From Promethearchaeota archaeon (lineage in GTDB: Archaea; Asgardarchaeota; Lokiarchaeia; Sigyniarchaeales; SOKP01), in the NCBI GenBank assembly GCA_029838195.1, contig JALGVJ010000005.1, positions 62,001-126,000 of the forward strand: a DNA stretch of 64,000 nt, read 5' to 3'. Of the stretch, positions 14,219 through 23,517 are shown in pieces. The notes below the pieces were generated by a model, which saw only the letters and a list, made by a program, of their open reading frames with translations, was not told where the DNA came from and ran no database searches. The stretch's first letter is position 1; every line of letters starts with the position of its first letter. Made by a program: the position numbers and the translations under genes.

Positions 14219-16264
14219 ATGATCTCGTTTTCAAATATTGACGTTCTTGCGATTTGTAAAGAATTGGATGAAGTGCTTCAAGAGGGTACGATTTCAAACA
14301 TTTATGAAGTGGATGGTCTATTAATATTAAAGATACAGACAAAGGAGAGGGAAAAGAAGAATTTAATCATTGAAAGAGACATGAGGATAAATTTAACGGA
14401 CTATGATTATCCTCTCCCAAGATATCCTTCTCAATTCATTTTATCTTTAAGGAGATTTTTGAGAAGGAGGCGCATTTTGCGGGTGTATCAGCACGATTTT
14501 GATAGGATTATAATTTTTGAACTTTTTAATGCGGATTCAGCCCCTTGGAAATTTGTTATTGAACTATTCAATAAGGGTAATTATCTTTTAATTGATGAGG
14601 GAAATAGAATCATTATTGCTAAGAAATATTTAAAATTTAAGGAAAGGGATTTATTACCAAAAAAAGAGTATAAATTTCCTTCACCTAGAGGCAAGAATTT
14701 CTTAGAAATTCAAAAAACAGAATTTAAGCAGCTTTTAATGGATTCAAATGACGAGTTAGTGAGAACAATGGCCCGTAGCATCAATATTTCGGGGATACAT
14801 GCGGAGGAAATTTGTTTTAGAGCAGGCATAGATAAATCAATCAAAAGTAATGAATTATCAGAAGAACAAATTGCCAATTTATATAAATCCCTTAAGAAAT
14901 TACGAAATGAAATTTTATTCGGGCCGATTCAGGGTCAAGTAATCTTAAATGAGGATGAAAATTACGGGAGATTTTCACCAATTAAGTTGGAAATTTTTAG
15001 GACGAGAAAAAAAATAGATTTTGAAAGTTTTAATAAAGCTGTTGATGAATTTTATTCTAAAATTGATTCCTTACGGTTAAAGCCACCCATAGGAGGGGAG
15101 CTGAAGGGAAAAATTGAAGCTCAAGAAAAGATTTTGGCACGGCAATTAGAATATATTGAAGAATTGAAGGAAAAGGAAAAAAAATATTACGAGATTGGAG
15201 ATCACTTGTATAATAACTTCAATTCCCTTCAACGCCTATTAGATGTGATAAAAGATGCTCTAAAGAAAGGATATAGCTTTAATGACATTGATATGAAATT
15301 AAAAAAGGCACGAGAAGAGGGGATTGAAGGTACAGACTTTTATAAGAAAATTCTTCCCGCCTTTAAAAAAGTAATCGTGGAAATTGAGGATAAGGAAATA
15401 GAATTAGACCTCTATAAAAGCATCGGGGAAAATGCTAATTTTTATTATGACAAGGGAAAAAAAGCTAAAAAAAAGATACAAGGAACGATCACAGCTCTTT
15501 CAGAAACGAAAAAAAAATTAAAGCAATTACAAGAAGAGAAAGAAAAGAAGGAAGAATCTTACGCTTATTTGATTAAAAAACCGAAAAAGAAATGGTATGA
15601 AAAATTTAGATGGTTTATCTCTTCTGATGATTTTTTAGTGATTGGAGGAAGAGATGCGAGTTCTAATGAGGTAATCTTTAATAGATATTTAGAACCCCAC
15701 GAACTCGTGTTTCATACCGATTTTCCCGGCTCTCCCCTGGCAATAATTAAAAATCCTGAGAAAAAAGCCATTCCCGAAAAAACAATTCAAGAAACTGCTG
15801 AATTTGTAGCGAGTTATTCAAAAGCATGGAAAGAAATATGGGGATATGCTGATGTGTTTTATGTCAATGCTGATCAAGTATCTAAAAGTCCTCCTGCAGG
15901 AGAATATCTCCCCAAAGGATCTTTCATGATTTTGGGCAAAAAAAAATTTTTGAAAAACATTTCAACTAAATTAGCAATTGCCGTTTGGTTGATAGAACTG
16001 GAAATTAATTCGTTTGAAGAAAAAGTTTTTTATCCTAAAGTAGTTTCAGGTCCGATAAGTGCGATCACAAGTCGATATGATAATCACGTATTGTTAAAAC
16101 CATCCAGATCCGGACTTTCTAAAGGCAAGTTAGCAGATAAAATAAAAAACTTGCTATTGCATCAATCGGACAGTTCTATGAAAAAATGGGTAAAGTTATT
16201 GTCGATTGATGAAATCATATTATATCTACCACCAGGATTTTCAGAAATTGAACAAAAAGATTAA
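14219..16264 (+). CDS. rqcH: Rqc2/NEMF/RqcH homologue (NFACT ribosome-quality-control protein)
   Basis: A 681-residue NFACT protein. The N-terminal NFACT-N domain begins FSNIDVLAICKELDEVLQEG and includes YPSQFILSLRRFLRRRR; a HhH-like part and a long coiled-coil (about residues 290-455) follow; the C-terminal NFACT-R domain has WFISSDDFLVIGGRDASSNE and HTDFPGSPLAIIKN. The family binds 60S/50S ribosomal subunits carrying stalled peptidyl-tRNA and recruits tRNA-Ala to add C-terminal Ala tails. Its length and architecture match archaeal RqcH. Its stop codon overlaps that of the convergent GDPD gene within a shared TTAA. Confidence 0.9.
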   Translation: MISFSNIDVLAICKELDEVLQEGTISNIYEVDGLLILKIQTKEREKKNLIIERDMRINLTDYDYPLPRYPSQFILSLRRFLRRRRILRVYQHDFDRIIIFELFNADSAPWKFVIELFNKGNYLLIDEGNRIIIAKKYLKFKERDLLPKKEYKFPSPRGKNFLEIQKTEFKQLLMDSNDELVRTMARSINISGIHAEEICFRAGIDKSIKSNELSEEQIANLYKSLKKLRNEILFGPIQGQVILNEDENYGRFSPIKLEIFRTRKKIDFESFNKAVDEFYSKIDSLRLKPPIGGELKGKIEAQEKILARQLEYIEELKEKEKKYYEIGDHLYNNFNSLQRLLDVIKDALKKGYSFNDIDMKLKKAREEGIEGTDFYKKILPAFKKVIVEIEDKEIELDLYKSIGENANFYYDKGKKAKKKIQGTITALSETKKKLKQLQEEKEKKEESYAYLIKKPKKKWYEKFRWFISSDDFLVIGGRDASSNEVIFNRYLEPHELVFHTDFPGSPLAIIKNPEKKAIPEKTIQETAEFVASYSKAWKEIWGYADVFYVNADQVSKSPPAGEYLPKGSFMILGKKKFLKNISTKLAIAVWLIELEINSFEEKVFYPKVVSGPISAITSRYDNHVLLKPSRSGLSKGKLADKIKNLLLHQSDSSMKKWVKLLSIDEIILYLPPGFSEIEQKD

Positions 16265-17025
16265 ATCTTTTTCTCTTTTAACCATTTTTTAATTATCGTA
16301 ATATTTTTATAATTATCAAAAAGGATTCCGTCGATCTTCATTTCAATCAATTCTATGATTTTTTTTAAAGGATGTTGCGTGTTTAAAAAATCCCAAGAGA
16401 GGGCTAAAATCTCATTTTCATGGCAAAGATTAATGAATCTCTTAGTAATTAAATCCGATTTTAAATTTATTAAAGTTGGTCTAAAAGGCAATTTTTTTTT
16501 CTCACCTTTTTTTAGGAATTCTTGTAATGACAAATCTTTTCCATGTGTTATATTATAACAAGTTTTAATCTGATGATCATGATGGTGAATCATTTTTAAA
16601 ACGCTAAGTTTTCTTTCACTAATAACACAATTTTTTGTAAGATCTTTGGTCTTAATCATCTTTATTACGTCTTTCATGAGTTCAGCTTGTTTAAGATGAA
16701 TCATGAAATTTATTTTATTTTTGAATATTTCGAAAATTTCAGAGAGGAGAGGTATTTTTGAGCCAGTGATTTTTGTCTTGAAAGTTTTAATCTCTTCTAA
16801 ATTGAAGTCTTTAATAGCTCCTGACAAATTTGTTATTCGATTTAACTTCTCATCGTGAAAAATAATAATCTTTTTATCCTTAGTAGCTCGTACATCAAAT
16901 TCAATATAGTTTGCTCCTGAGTCTATAGCTATTTGAAAAGCTTCGATTGTATTTTCATCAAAACCGACTCTTGTTCCTCGATGTCCAATGAAAAAAAATT
17001 GATTATTATTATTTAGTAAAGTCAT
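16261..17025 (-). CDS. Glycerophosphodiester phosphodiesterase
   Basis: A 254-residue GDPD TIM-barrel protein. Motifs are GHRGTR with the catalytic His-Arg, ENTIEAF, EFDVRATKD (metal-binding Glu and Asp) and FHDEKLNR with the second catalytic His. It hydrolyses glycerophosphodiesters to an alcohol and glycerol phosphate, here perhaps from membrane lipid turnover. The C-terminal part is less conserved. No signal peptide, so cytosolic. The stop overlaps the convergent RqcH stop in a TTAA. Confidence 0.9.
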   Translation of the reverse strand: MTLLNNNNQFFFIGHRGTRVGFDENTIEAFQIAIDSGANYIEFDVRATKDKKIIIFHDEKLNRITNLSGAIKDFNLEEIKTFKTKITGSKIPLLSEIFEIFKNKINFMIHLKQAELMKDVIKMIKTKDLTKNCVISERKLSVLKMIHHHDHQIKTCYNITHGKDLSLQEFLKKGEKKKLPFRPTLINLKSDLITKRFINLCHENEILALSWDFLNTQHPLKKIIELIEMKIDGILFDNYKNITIIKKWLKEKKI

Positions 17026-17047
17026 TTGGAATAGAGAGCAGAGAGGA

Positions 17048-17473
17048 TTAACTTTCTTGAGTTAAATACAAATAAAGAAGGATTAAAACCACACCTATTA
17101 ATGTGGAGACAAAAACCCATAAACTTCTAAAAGTTTGAGCTAAAGCGAGTCCAGAAAGAAATAATAATTCCTTCCAATTAACGGGTTTTCCTGTTATATC
17201 TTTGAAATTTCCGAGGGTTACAAAAGAGAAGAAAAAGCAAGATAAAATCGTAGCAACTTTTAATGCGATGTCGATCACATCCCAAATTATTCCTTTCTCC
17301 ATGAAAATTGTAATTATACCTCCATTTAGAAACAAAGAAATCACTAAAAAAATACCCGTCAAGATCGCGGAAATCACCAGAGATTTAAATGCAAGAGGGT
17401 CATCAAGTATTTCCGATTTCTTATTCTCAGATTGGATTTTTTTAATTTTTTTGCCTTTTTGCATGCCAGCCAC
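17048..17473 (-). CDS. Small membrane protein
   Basis: A 141-residue protein with a basic cytosolic N-terminus (KGKKIKKIQ) and four hydrophobic segments (about 32-50, 62-84, 103-113 and 116-136). It overlaps the end of the upstream secreted protein gene by 32 bases and precedes the GDPD gene on the same strand, so the three may form one transcript. No family recognised. Confidence 0.5.
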   Translation of the reverse strand: MAGMQKGKKIKKIQSENKKSEILDDPLAFKSLVISAILTGIFLVISLFLNGGIITIFMEKGIIWDVIDIALKVATILSCFFFSFVTLGNFKDITGKPVNWKELLFLSGLALAQTFRSLWVFVSTLIGVVLILLYLYLTQES

Positions 17474-18272
17474 GAATAGTTTTTAATTTTTTCTTTAAAA
17501 TAATGATTTTATATATATAAAATCCATAGAGAGCACCAAGAGCACTGAAAGTCAATATGCTGAGAATGAGAAATAACCGGTCATAATCAAAACCACTAGG
17601 CGTTGAGGGAGGGTATTCTATATAGATGTTCACGATAGCTTCTTTTAAAATACTGGTAGGATAAGAGAGACCAATGCCAAAAATTATTTTGAAAGCATAT
17701 TCTTCTCCATAATCCAGAAAAACATCTTTTTCTTCTCCCGAAGTATTAACGGGGATTTGAAATTCATAAATCATGGTTTTTTCATCCAATTGGGCCGCAG
17801 CACTTCCATTTATTTTCGTATCTCTCTTGTAAACATTATTTTCTATATGAAGATCGAGAAATTCCGAATTATTTTGGACGACATTCTTAAATTGAAGGAT
17901 TTTAGCATCATAAAAATTTTGCGCTTTAGATCTTGAGATTAATATGCCCATGAACTCATAATTTTCATGGTTTTCTAGGTCTAATTGAAAGCAGAAAAAA
18001 AGTCCGGAATTATTTTGCATAACCCAAAAATCTATAGGAAGACCTTTATCACTAGGAGAACTAGAGGAATTTAAAGTAAGGGTGATTTTTAAGGCTCCAT
18101 TCCATTCATTAATGGAACGATTAATATAACCATCAATTTGAGGTAAATCTCCATAATCCGGCTCAATCGTTTCTACTTGAGCTTGAACATTAGGAATGAA
18201 AAAACATGAAAAGCTTAAAATAAATAAAATATAAAACAAACAGAAATAACGGAAAATTGGAGATTTTACCAT
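17442..18272 (-). CDS. Secreted, membrane-anchored protein with CBM9/DOMON-like ectodomain
   Basis: A 276-residue protein with a signal peptide ending near PNVQAQ (residue about 33), an outside domain (about 34-235) starting DYGDLPQIDGYINRSINEWNGA, and one C-terminal membrane helix (about 233-257) with a basic cytosolic tail. The IDG...EWNGA start and the run of beta strands recall the CBM9-like/DOMON sandwich found in extracellular sugar- or haem-binding domains. Ligand unknown. It overlaps the next small membrane protein gene by 32 bases, so the two products are probably made together at the membrane. Confidence 0.6.
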   Translation of the reverse strand: MVKSPIFRYFCLFYILFILSFSCFFIPNVQAQVETIEPDYGDLPQIDGYINRSINEWNGALKITLTLNSSSSPSDKGLPIDFWVMQNNSGLFFCFQLDLENHENYEFMGILISRSKAQNFYDAKILQFKNVVQNNSEFLDLHIENNVYKRDTKINGSAAAQLDEKTMIYEFQIPVNTSGEEKDVFLDYGEEYAFKIIFGIGLSYPTSILKEAIVNIYIEYPPSTPSGFDYDRLFLILSILTFSALGALYGFYIYKIIILKKKLKTIRGWHAKRQKN

Positions 18273-18468
18273 GGTAAAAATGATAATGCTTAAATGTTCC
18301 TTTATTAATGCATAAGATAATTCAGTTTGAATTTAATATTTTTTCATCCACATGGAAAATTTTGAGCGAAATTAAATCTTTAAAAATATAAAAAACCATT
18401 ATTTTAATTCCGTATCCAAAATGTTTTCATTAAATCACGGAATTTTTTTAATCTCCCAATATTCTTGT

Positions 18469-18957
18469 TTAGACTTTGTGCAAGGACTTGAGAAAATTAG
18501 GAAGGAGAATTATGCATTCGAATTTATTAATATAAGAAATGATATAGTTTAAAAGTCTCTTGATGGAACGTTTAGCCTCAGAATTATTGAGAGTATATTC
18601 AAAAAACAGTTTAGGTCCAATAGCTACCAAAATCCCCGAAAGATTTTTCTCTCTTTTAATTAAAAGCCAAAATGATTTCATTTTCTCTAGATCTTTAATT
18701 AATAACAGGATCCAAGCGTTATTTGTCCAATCTTTATCTTCAGGGTTTATGATTTTTTCGATACCTTTATGAGAATTATATTTTTGCGAGATTTTTATAG
18801 CTTTAATGAGGGCATTAAAGTACGTTCTTCTTATTCGTAAATATCCATTAAAAATTCCGCGAGCATCCATTAACTGTAATTCTTTTTTTAATGTTTGCGA
18901 AGTATTTGGTATTTTTATCAAAACTTTCCAAGGCTTCATGGTTCCAAAATTATTCAA
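18469..18957 (-). CDS. Unknown protein in the RNase P operon (second gene after pop5)
   Basis: A 162-residue basic protein with no recognised family. It has a basic segment (YLRIRRTYFNALIKAIKISQKY) and a predicted helix-rich C-terminus (SIKRLLNYIISYINK). The start overlaps the stop of the preceding gene (ATGA), so it is translationally coupled and belongs to the rpp30-pop5 operon. The high pI and operon suggest RNA or ribosome-related work; that is inference. It does not look like Rpp21, Rpp29 or L7Ae, the other archaeal RNase P proteins. Confidence 0.55.
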   Translation of the reverse strand: MNNFGTMKPWKVLIKIPNTSQTLKKELQLMDARGIFNGYLRIRRTYFNALIKAIKISQKYNSHKGIEKIINPEDKDWTNNAWILLLIKDLEKMKSFWLLIKREKNLSGILVAIGPKLFFEYTLNNSEAKRSIKRLLNYIISYINKFECIILLPNFLKSLHKV

Positions 18958-19388
18958 ATTAATGATATTTCTTCAATAATTAATTCTTGAAAAAAGGGTT
19001 TTATTTTTTCAAGGGATTGTTGTAGGATTTCCTCATCTTTGCTTGAAATTTCAATATTCAAATAACATTCATAAAGAAGTTGATTTTGAGCATCATAACA
19101 TAATCCAGATGAATGAAGGATTTCATAATTTTGAAGAATATCCAGTAAGACACGAATAGTTTCTTTTGGAATATCTTTTCCTCGCATGCTTATTTTTATA
19201 ATTTTCTCTTTATCAAGAGGATAAATCGTTATTTTTACAATTTCAGCCGTAATGGATTTGATGATAAGTAAATAAGGGGATTCTTCTAACTTTTTAAATT
19301 TGGAGAGAGAAATGAGTAAAGAATTTTTACTAAGCATGTTTGTCTTTTGAATGAAAGCTTCTGTCAGTAAACATTTTTTCATTTTCAT
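18954..19388 (-). CDS. Unknown protein in the RNase P operon (first gene after pop5)
   Basis: A 144-residue protein of alternating strands and helices (YLLIIKSITAEIVKITIYPL; LLDILQNYEILHSSGLCYD; QLLYECYLNIEI), compatible with a small ferredoxin-like alpha/beta fold such as is common in RNA-binding proteins. It lies 12 bases after pop5 and overlaps the next gene by four. In other archaea a predicted RNA-binding/exosome-associated protein (COG1325) often sits near these genes; the length is similar but I cannot confirm homology. Confidence 0.55.
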   Translation of the reverse strand: MKMKKCLLTEAFIQKTNMLSKNSLLISLSKFKKLEESPYLLIIKSITAEIVKITIYPLDKEKIIKISMRGKDIPKETIRVLLDILQNYEILHSSGLCYDAQNQLLYECYLNIEISSKDEEILQQSLEKIKPFFQELIIEEISLI

Positions 19389-19400
19389 TATTAAAATCTT

Positions 19401-19772
19401 TTAATCTGATAAATTTTTTGAAATATCAAATTTTTTAATCATTTTCCGATATTTAACTTTTTTTTTAAGTCTTCGAATCGTACCAGACGTTTTCATGGGT
19501 GCTATGATCACTTTATTTTTATTGATTTCTCTAATTAAGGATAAGACAGAAATAACCTCATCTTTAGTATCTTGAGTACATCTTAGAATACCATGTCCTT
19601 CCATTGGATTATATTCAATTAACCAGAGTCCGATTTTATTAGCAATTTTCATACCAAAATATTTCCAAATAGATGGCCACAGCACGTTTAATAACAATTG
19701 TTTATTAATCACGGAATTATTATCCACGAGCAATTCAAAATAAATATATCGCTGTCGCTCCTCTTTAACCAT
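19401..19772 (-). CDS. rnp2: Ribonuclease P protein component 2 (Pop5)
   Basis: A 123-residue Pop5 homologue: RQRYIYFELLV, then WPSIWKYFGMKIANKIGLWLIEYNPMEG, a GILRCTQDTKDEVISVLSLI segment and a basic end after TSGTIRRLKKK. These are the strands and helices of the Pop5 RRM-like fold that pairs with Rpp30 on the catalytic domain of RNase P RNA, helping pre-tRNA 5' cleavage. It follows rpp30 by 11 bases. Complete. Confidence 0.88.
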   Translation of the reverse strand: MVKEERQRYIYFELLVDNNSVINKQLLLNVLWPSIWKYFGMKIANKIGLWLIEYNPMEGHGILRCTQDTKDEVISVLSLIREINKNKVIIAPMKTSGTIRRLKKKVKYRKMIKKFDISKNLSD

Positions 19773-19783
19773 TTAAAAACGCC

Positions 19784-20509
19784 TTATTTTAATAATTTTA
19801 CTCCATTTTCAAAATAATTTTTATCATACCGGAATTTACTTCTATTTATCAACCGTTCAACATTCGTTCTCACTGCATTTTTTGCTTGAGGAATGGAGAG
19901 GTCAAATAATGAATGGCAGATACTAATAAAGGTTTTAGGATGTCTAATTTCAAGGGGATGATGAAAATTTCCGCTAACAATGTAATTAGCTTTTTCTCGA
20001 ATTGCGAGATGGATAAAACGATAAAAATTTCTAAAATACCTCGATTGAAGATACTTATTATCCTCCATTAAGGGGGACAATGAGAGTTCTATAAATGAAT
20101 TGTTTTGTTTGGTTAGGGAAAGCACGCCTTTATCGAGAGTTTTTAAAATTGCAGGATCTGAAAAAGAAAGCAAATCAACTCGGCTGTCTCTTGCTGCCCT
20201 TATTTGAATTTCCTTATTAGCTGTTTCAACAGATATGATATGGGGTTGTTTCTCATAGGTTTTAATTTTTCTTTTAAAATCTTTTAAATTGAGAGGTTTT
20301 ATATTAATTCTTAAGTAAAGAGCTGGAGTTTTTTTTGTATTGATTAGATTTAAAAGGCGAGAAATCTGTTTCATGTTATTATTAAATGATCTCTCATCAA
20401 TCTCCAGAATGACGTGGGTTACTCCGAGCCATTCACAAATTTTTAATTTATCATTAATATTTTTTTCATCCTTAAAATTAATGGGTAAACGAGCTTCAAA
20501 ATAAGGCAA
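19784..20509 (-). CDS. rnp3: Ribonuclease P protein component 3 (Rpp30)
   Basis: A 241-residue Rpp30 with the TIM-barrel strands of the family: EWLGVTHVILEID, ALYLRINIKP, ISVETANKEIQIRAARDSRVDLLSFSD, SFIELSLSPLM and ANYIVSGNFHHPLEIRHP. Rpp30 and Pop5 form a heterotetramer on RNase P RNA. The gene heads the operon rpp30-pop5-unknown-unknown on the minus strand. The upstream 225 bases (20510-20734) show no other gene. Confidence 0.88.
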   Translation of the reverse strand: MPYFEARLPINFKDEKNINDKLKICEWLGVTHVILEIDERSFNNNMKQISRLLNLINTKKTPALYLRINIKPLNLKDFKRKIKTYEKQPHIISVETANKEIQIRAARDSRVDLLSFSDPAILKTLDKGVLSLTKQNNSFIELSLSPLMEDNKYLQSRYFRNFYRFIHLAIREKANYIVSGNFHHPLEIRHPKTFISICHSLFDLSIPQAKNAVRTNVERLINRSKFRYDKNYFENGVKLLK

Positions 20510-20734
20510 CGATAATATAACCTCTATTTCAGGGCTTCTTCTAAATCCAACTAATTAATTTTTATTTAGTTAAAAACCTCTGTAATATGAAAAATTTTTT
20601 GGAATAAAAAAGTATACCCTTACAAAAAATCTATAAGAAGATAAAATTATCATAAAATGATCCGAACGCTTGCTCAAAATTAAGATTTATTTGTTTCTCG
20701 TGCAATTTAAAGAGAAAAGAAATTGATTTCCCAT

Positions 20735-21412
20735 TCATTGGGAATTCGTTAATTTGAAAGCCCCTAATTCTTGAATGAGGAAAGTAATGATGAAGAAAAA
20801 ATGAACAATCTTTTGGGAAACGACTTGAAAATAATATACTTCGAAGCTAAAGTTCTGGGGTAATATGAAGAATGTAAAAGAATACATGATACCGAGAATA
20901 AATAAGATAAGTAAAAGAAATCCGTAGAAATTGGGGTAATTATCATTTTTAAAGATAGTAATGGCTAAAAATAAAATAGCAAGCAATCCTGAAATGTTAA
21001 AGATATTAGCGAAAATGATGTGAATATATCCAAAGATATCCCAAAATATAAAAGCTCCAACCAGTAATGCACCACAACAAATAACACCAAAAAAAATACT
21101 TATTTGAGAAAAGATATTATTATGCATGCGAGTAAAATAGAACATGAATATCATAAGGGATAAGGCCAATATAATTGACCCAATCATGTAAATAATGGAA
21201 GAGAGCACGTTTGAATTATTAGATAAAGAAACGGTTCTACTCAAATCTGAAATGTAGTTCAAAAAAAAGTCATATTTTGGAGAATTGGTGTCCAGATAAT
21301 TCCCCCCGGCATAAAAGTACATGGAAAGCATTAATAAAATTAAATATTGAACCGTGCCTATTAAAGAAATGAGAAATCCATTTCTTTTATTCATGAATTT
21401 ACTTGAGAACAT
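20735..21412 (-). CDS. DUF998-like membrane protein
   Basis: A 225-residue protein with six hydrophobic segments. The first outside loop holds YAGGNYLDTNSPKYDFFLNYISDLSRT, close to the conserved DUF998 loop (GGN.....Y.F..N..SDL..T). The function of DUF998 proteins is unknown. The end LTNSQ and the basic N-terminus fit a complete protein. Isolated between convergent and divergent neighbours. Confidence 0.6.
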   Translation of the reverse strand: MFSSKFMNKRNGFLISLIGTVQYLILLMLSMYFYAGGNYLDTNSPKYDFFLNYISDLSRTVSLSNNSNVLSSIIYMIGSIILALSLMIFMFYFTRMHNNIFSQISIFFGVICCGALLVGAFIFWDIFGYIHIIFANIFNISGLLAILFLAITIFKNDNYPNFYGFLLLILFILGIMYSFTFFILPQNFSFEVYYFQVVSQKIVHFFFIITFLIQELGAFKLTNSQ

Positions 21413-21645
21413 GTTGTAATATCCGAATTAATCTTTATAAACTCCTTAAAAAAAGAATTATAGAAGTATTTCTGGAACAACGAAGATTTTTTTTTTTAAT
21501 CCAATGAAAAAAGAATTCCTTTCCTTAAAAATTGCATGTTCTTAGATACAATTCATCAATAGTATGTCAAGATTTGAACAAGATATTTAATCAAAAAATT
21601 TTATTTCGAAAAAGAATTTAAATTGTTATCCTTTAATAAAGTTAG

Positions 21646-22953
21646 GTGTCTTTCGTGAATAAAAAAAGAACACTCACGGAAATAAATCAAAAAATCAAAA
21701 AGGGAATTGCTAACATCCTTAGCGTCCAAGAACTTATCGATCGCTTGAAAGATGGTGAAAAAATTCAATTCGAAGATGTGGACGTGATCACGACGGCAAC
21801 AAAAGGCCTCATGAGCGGGGTTTCTGGAATTTTTTCCTTAAGATTAACACCTCCAAAGCGAGTAAGAAAATTTACTGATGTGCTAGTAAATGGAATTCCC
21901 GGATATCCTGGTCCTTGTCCCAATGAATTTCTCGGAATCATAGATTTTATCCTCTACGGTACCGCTCAAAGCGAAACCATCGAGAATTATTCTGGAGGAA
22001 AATTGTTTCGGGATTTAGTAGAAGGAAAGGAGGTTGAAATAAAAGCAAAAAGTGAGAACGGCGAAATCATTGAAAAAACCATGACATTAGATGATTTTCA
22101 ATTTGCTCGAATGATGGGAACACGCCAAGCAATAAAGAATTATTTCGCCATGGTAAATCCTTCTGAAACTCCAGTGGAAACCATTTTTTCCGTCCTTCCT
22201 TTTGAAGGAAATTGCTCTCAGTTAACTTTTTCTGGTTGTGGAGCAATGAATCCCTTTCAAAATGACCCCAATGCGGAGATTTTTGGAGTAGGAACAAAAA
22301 TTCTCGTTAACGGACAAATTGGATATATTATTGGCCCTGGAACGCGTAATGATCGATTGAAACCCAATCTGCAAACAATTTGCGATTTTAAGGGCATGTC
22401 ACCTGAATACATGGGAGCCTTAAAAACCTCATATGGATTAGAAAGCATCTGCGCCATCGCCATTCCAATTCCCATTTTAAATGAAAAAATATGGAATAAC
22501 ATTGTTAAATCGGACCATGACGTGCCTCTTGTTGTGTTAAATGTTGTAGGAAGAGAAAAATTAGGTGTTATCACCTATGGTGATGTTTGGGATGATAACT
22601 TTTTAATCATCCATAATCATAAGAAATGCAAGGATTGTACTGAGTGTCCTGTCGAAGTTCAGTGTCCAACAGGAGCTTTTAATCCTGAAAAAGGAATAGA
22701 CCGGAGTTTATGTTTCAATTGTGGGACATGTGTAACAATATGCCCTAAAAAAGCTTTCAATGTGGATTTAAAGAGAGTTAAAGTTAAACTTAATAATAAT
22801 GACCAACTTTTAGAAATTCCAGTCGTTCTTAGAGAATCTGACAGGCATGGTGCCATAAAATTAGCAGAAAAATTAAAAAAAATGATCCTTAATGAAGAAT
22901 TCATCATTAAAGAACCTACTGGAAAACTGGAATTTTATCCGAGAGTGTTTTGA
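21646..22953 (+). CDS. DUF39 L-aspartate semialdehyde sulfurtransferase-like protein with ferredoxin domain
   Basis: A 435-residue protein of the DUF39 family that in methanogens makes homocysteine from aspartate semialdehyde and sulfide. The N-terminal DUF39 part (residues 1-320) has ITTATKGLMSGVSGIFSLRL, GIPGYPGPCPNEFLG and NCSQLTFSGCGAMNPF with conserved Cys. The C-terminal part carries two [4Fe-4S] sites, CKDCTECPVEVQCP and CFNCGTCVTICP. Known systems also use a small NIL/ferredoxin partner, which I do not see next door. The start may be GTG 21646 or GTG 21655. It is followed by VOC, ThDP and SDR genes on the same strand, possibly a loose metabolic cluster. Confidence 0.82.
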   Translation: MSFVNKKRTLTEINQKIKKGIANILSVQELIDRLKDGEKIQFEDVDVITTATKGLMSGVSGIFSLRLTPPKRVRKFTDVLVNGIPGYPGPCPNEFLGIIDFILYGTAQSETIENYSGGKLFRDLVEGKEVEIKAKSENGEIIEKTMTLDDFQFARMMGTRQAIKNYFAMVNPSETPVETIFSVLPFEGNCSQLTFSGCGAMNPFQNDPNAEIFGVGTKILVNGQIGYIIGPGTRNDRLKPNLQTICDFKGMSPEYMGALKTSYGLESICAIAIPIPILNEKIWNNIVKSDHDVPLVVLNVVGREKLGVITYGDVWDDNFLIIHNHKKCKDCTECPVEVQCPTGAFNPEKGIDRSLCFNCGTCVTICPKKAFNVDLKRVKVKLNNNDQLLEIPVVLRESDRHGAIKLAEKLKKMILNEEFIIKEPTGKLEFYPRVF

Positions 22954-23014
22954 CTAAAAATTATTGCTATTACATTTTATATTTAAAAAATAATTTCAAA
23001 TACAAGTTCATAAG

Positions 23015-23449
23015 ATGAAAATAACCAAATTTGATCAAATTGGAATAATAGTAAAAGATATTGAAAAAGCAGCAAAAATTTATGAAGATATCTTCGATTT
23101 TTCCTCTCCACTCAATATAGTAACGCAAAAATCACGAGTCATCTATAAGGGAAAGGAAATTGAATTCACCATGAAAAAAATTATGCAAAATTTCAGTGGA
23201 AAGCAATTCGAAATCATTGAATTAGTAGATTCCACAGGAGAACATTTATATTCTGATTTTATCAAAGAAGGCAATGAAGGACTCCATCATTTGGGAATTT
23301 ACATGAAAGGAGCGGAAGATTTTATTAATCAAGTTAAAAAAAAGGAGAAACTCGAAGTAATCCAACAAGGAAGCGCGGGCAAGGTTAATTTTTATTTTTT
23401 AGACACGAGAAAAATTTTGGGATATTATATTGAAATCATTTCTTTCTAA
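23015..23449 (+). CDS. VOC (glyoxalase/methylmalonyl-CoA epimerase-like) protein
   Basis: A 144-residue vicinal-oxygen-chelate protein with the paired beta-alpha-beta modules: FDQIGIIVKDIEKAAKIYEDIF, then FEIIELVD, GLHHLGIYMKG and YYIEII. It resembles methylmalonyl-CoA epimerase in length and layout. Expected metal ligands are visible at His in HHLGI and Glu in YYIEI; the first ligand, usually His in DHIGI, is Gln here, which is also a metal ligand in some glyoxalases. Substrate unknown; possibly linked to the DUF39 gene 61 bases upstream or the ThDP gene downstream. Confidence 0.7.
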   Translation: MKITKFDQIGIIVKDIEKAAKIYEDIFDFSSPLNIVTQKSRVIYKGKEIEFTMKKIMQNFSGKQFEIIELVDSTGEHLYSDFIKEGNEGLHHLGIYMKGAEDFINQVKKKEKLEVIQQGSAGKVNFYFLDTRKILGYYIEIISF

Positions 23450-23517
23450 AATGTGTGCGTGTCTGGGAAATTTTGAAAGATGAAAAAATTTTTTAGTCAT
23501 ATTTAATCCTAAGAAAT

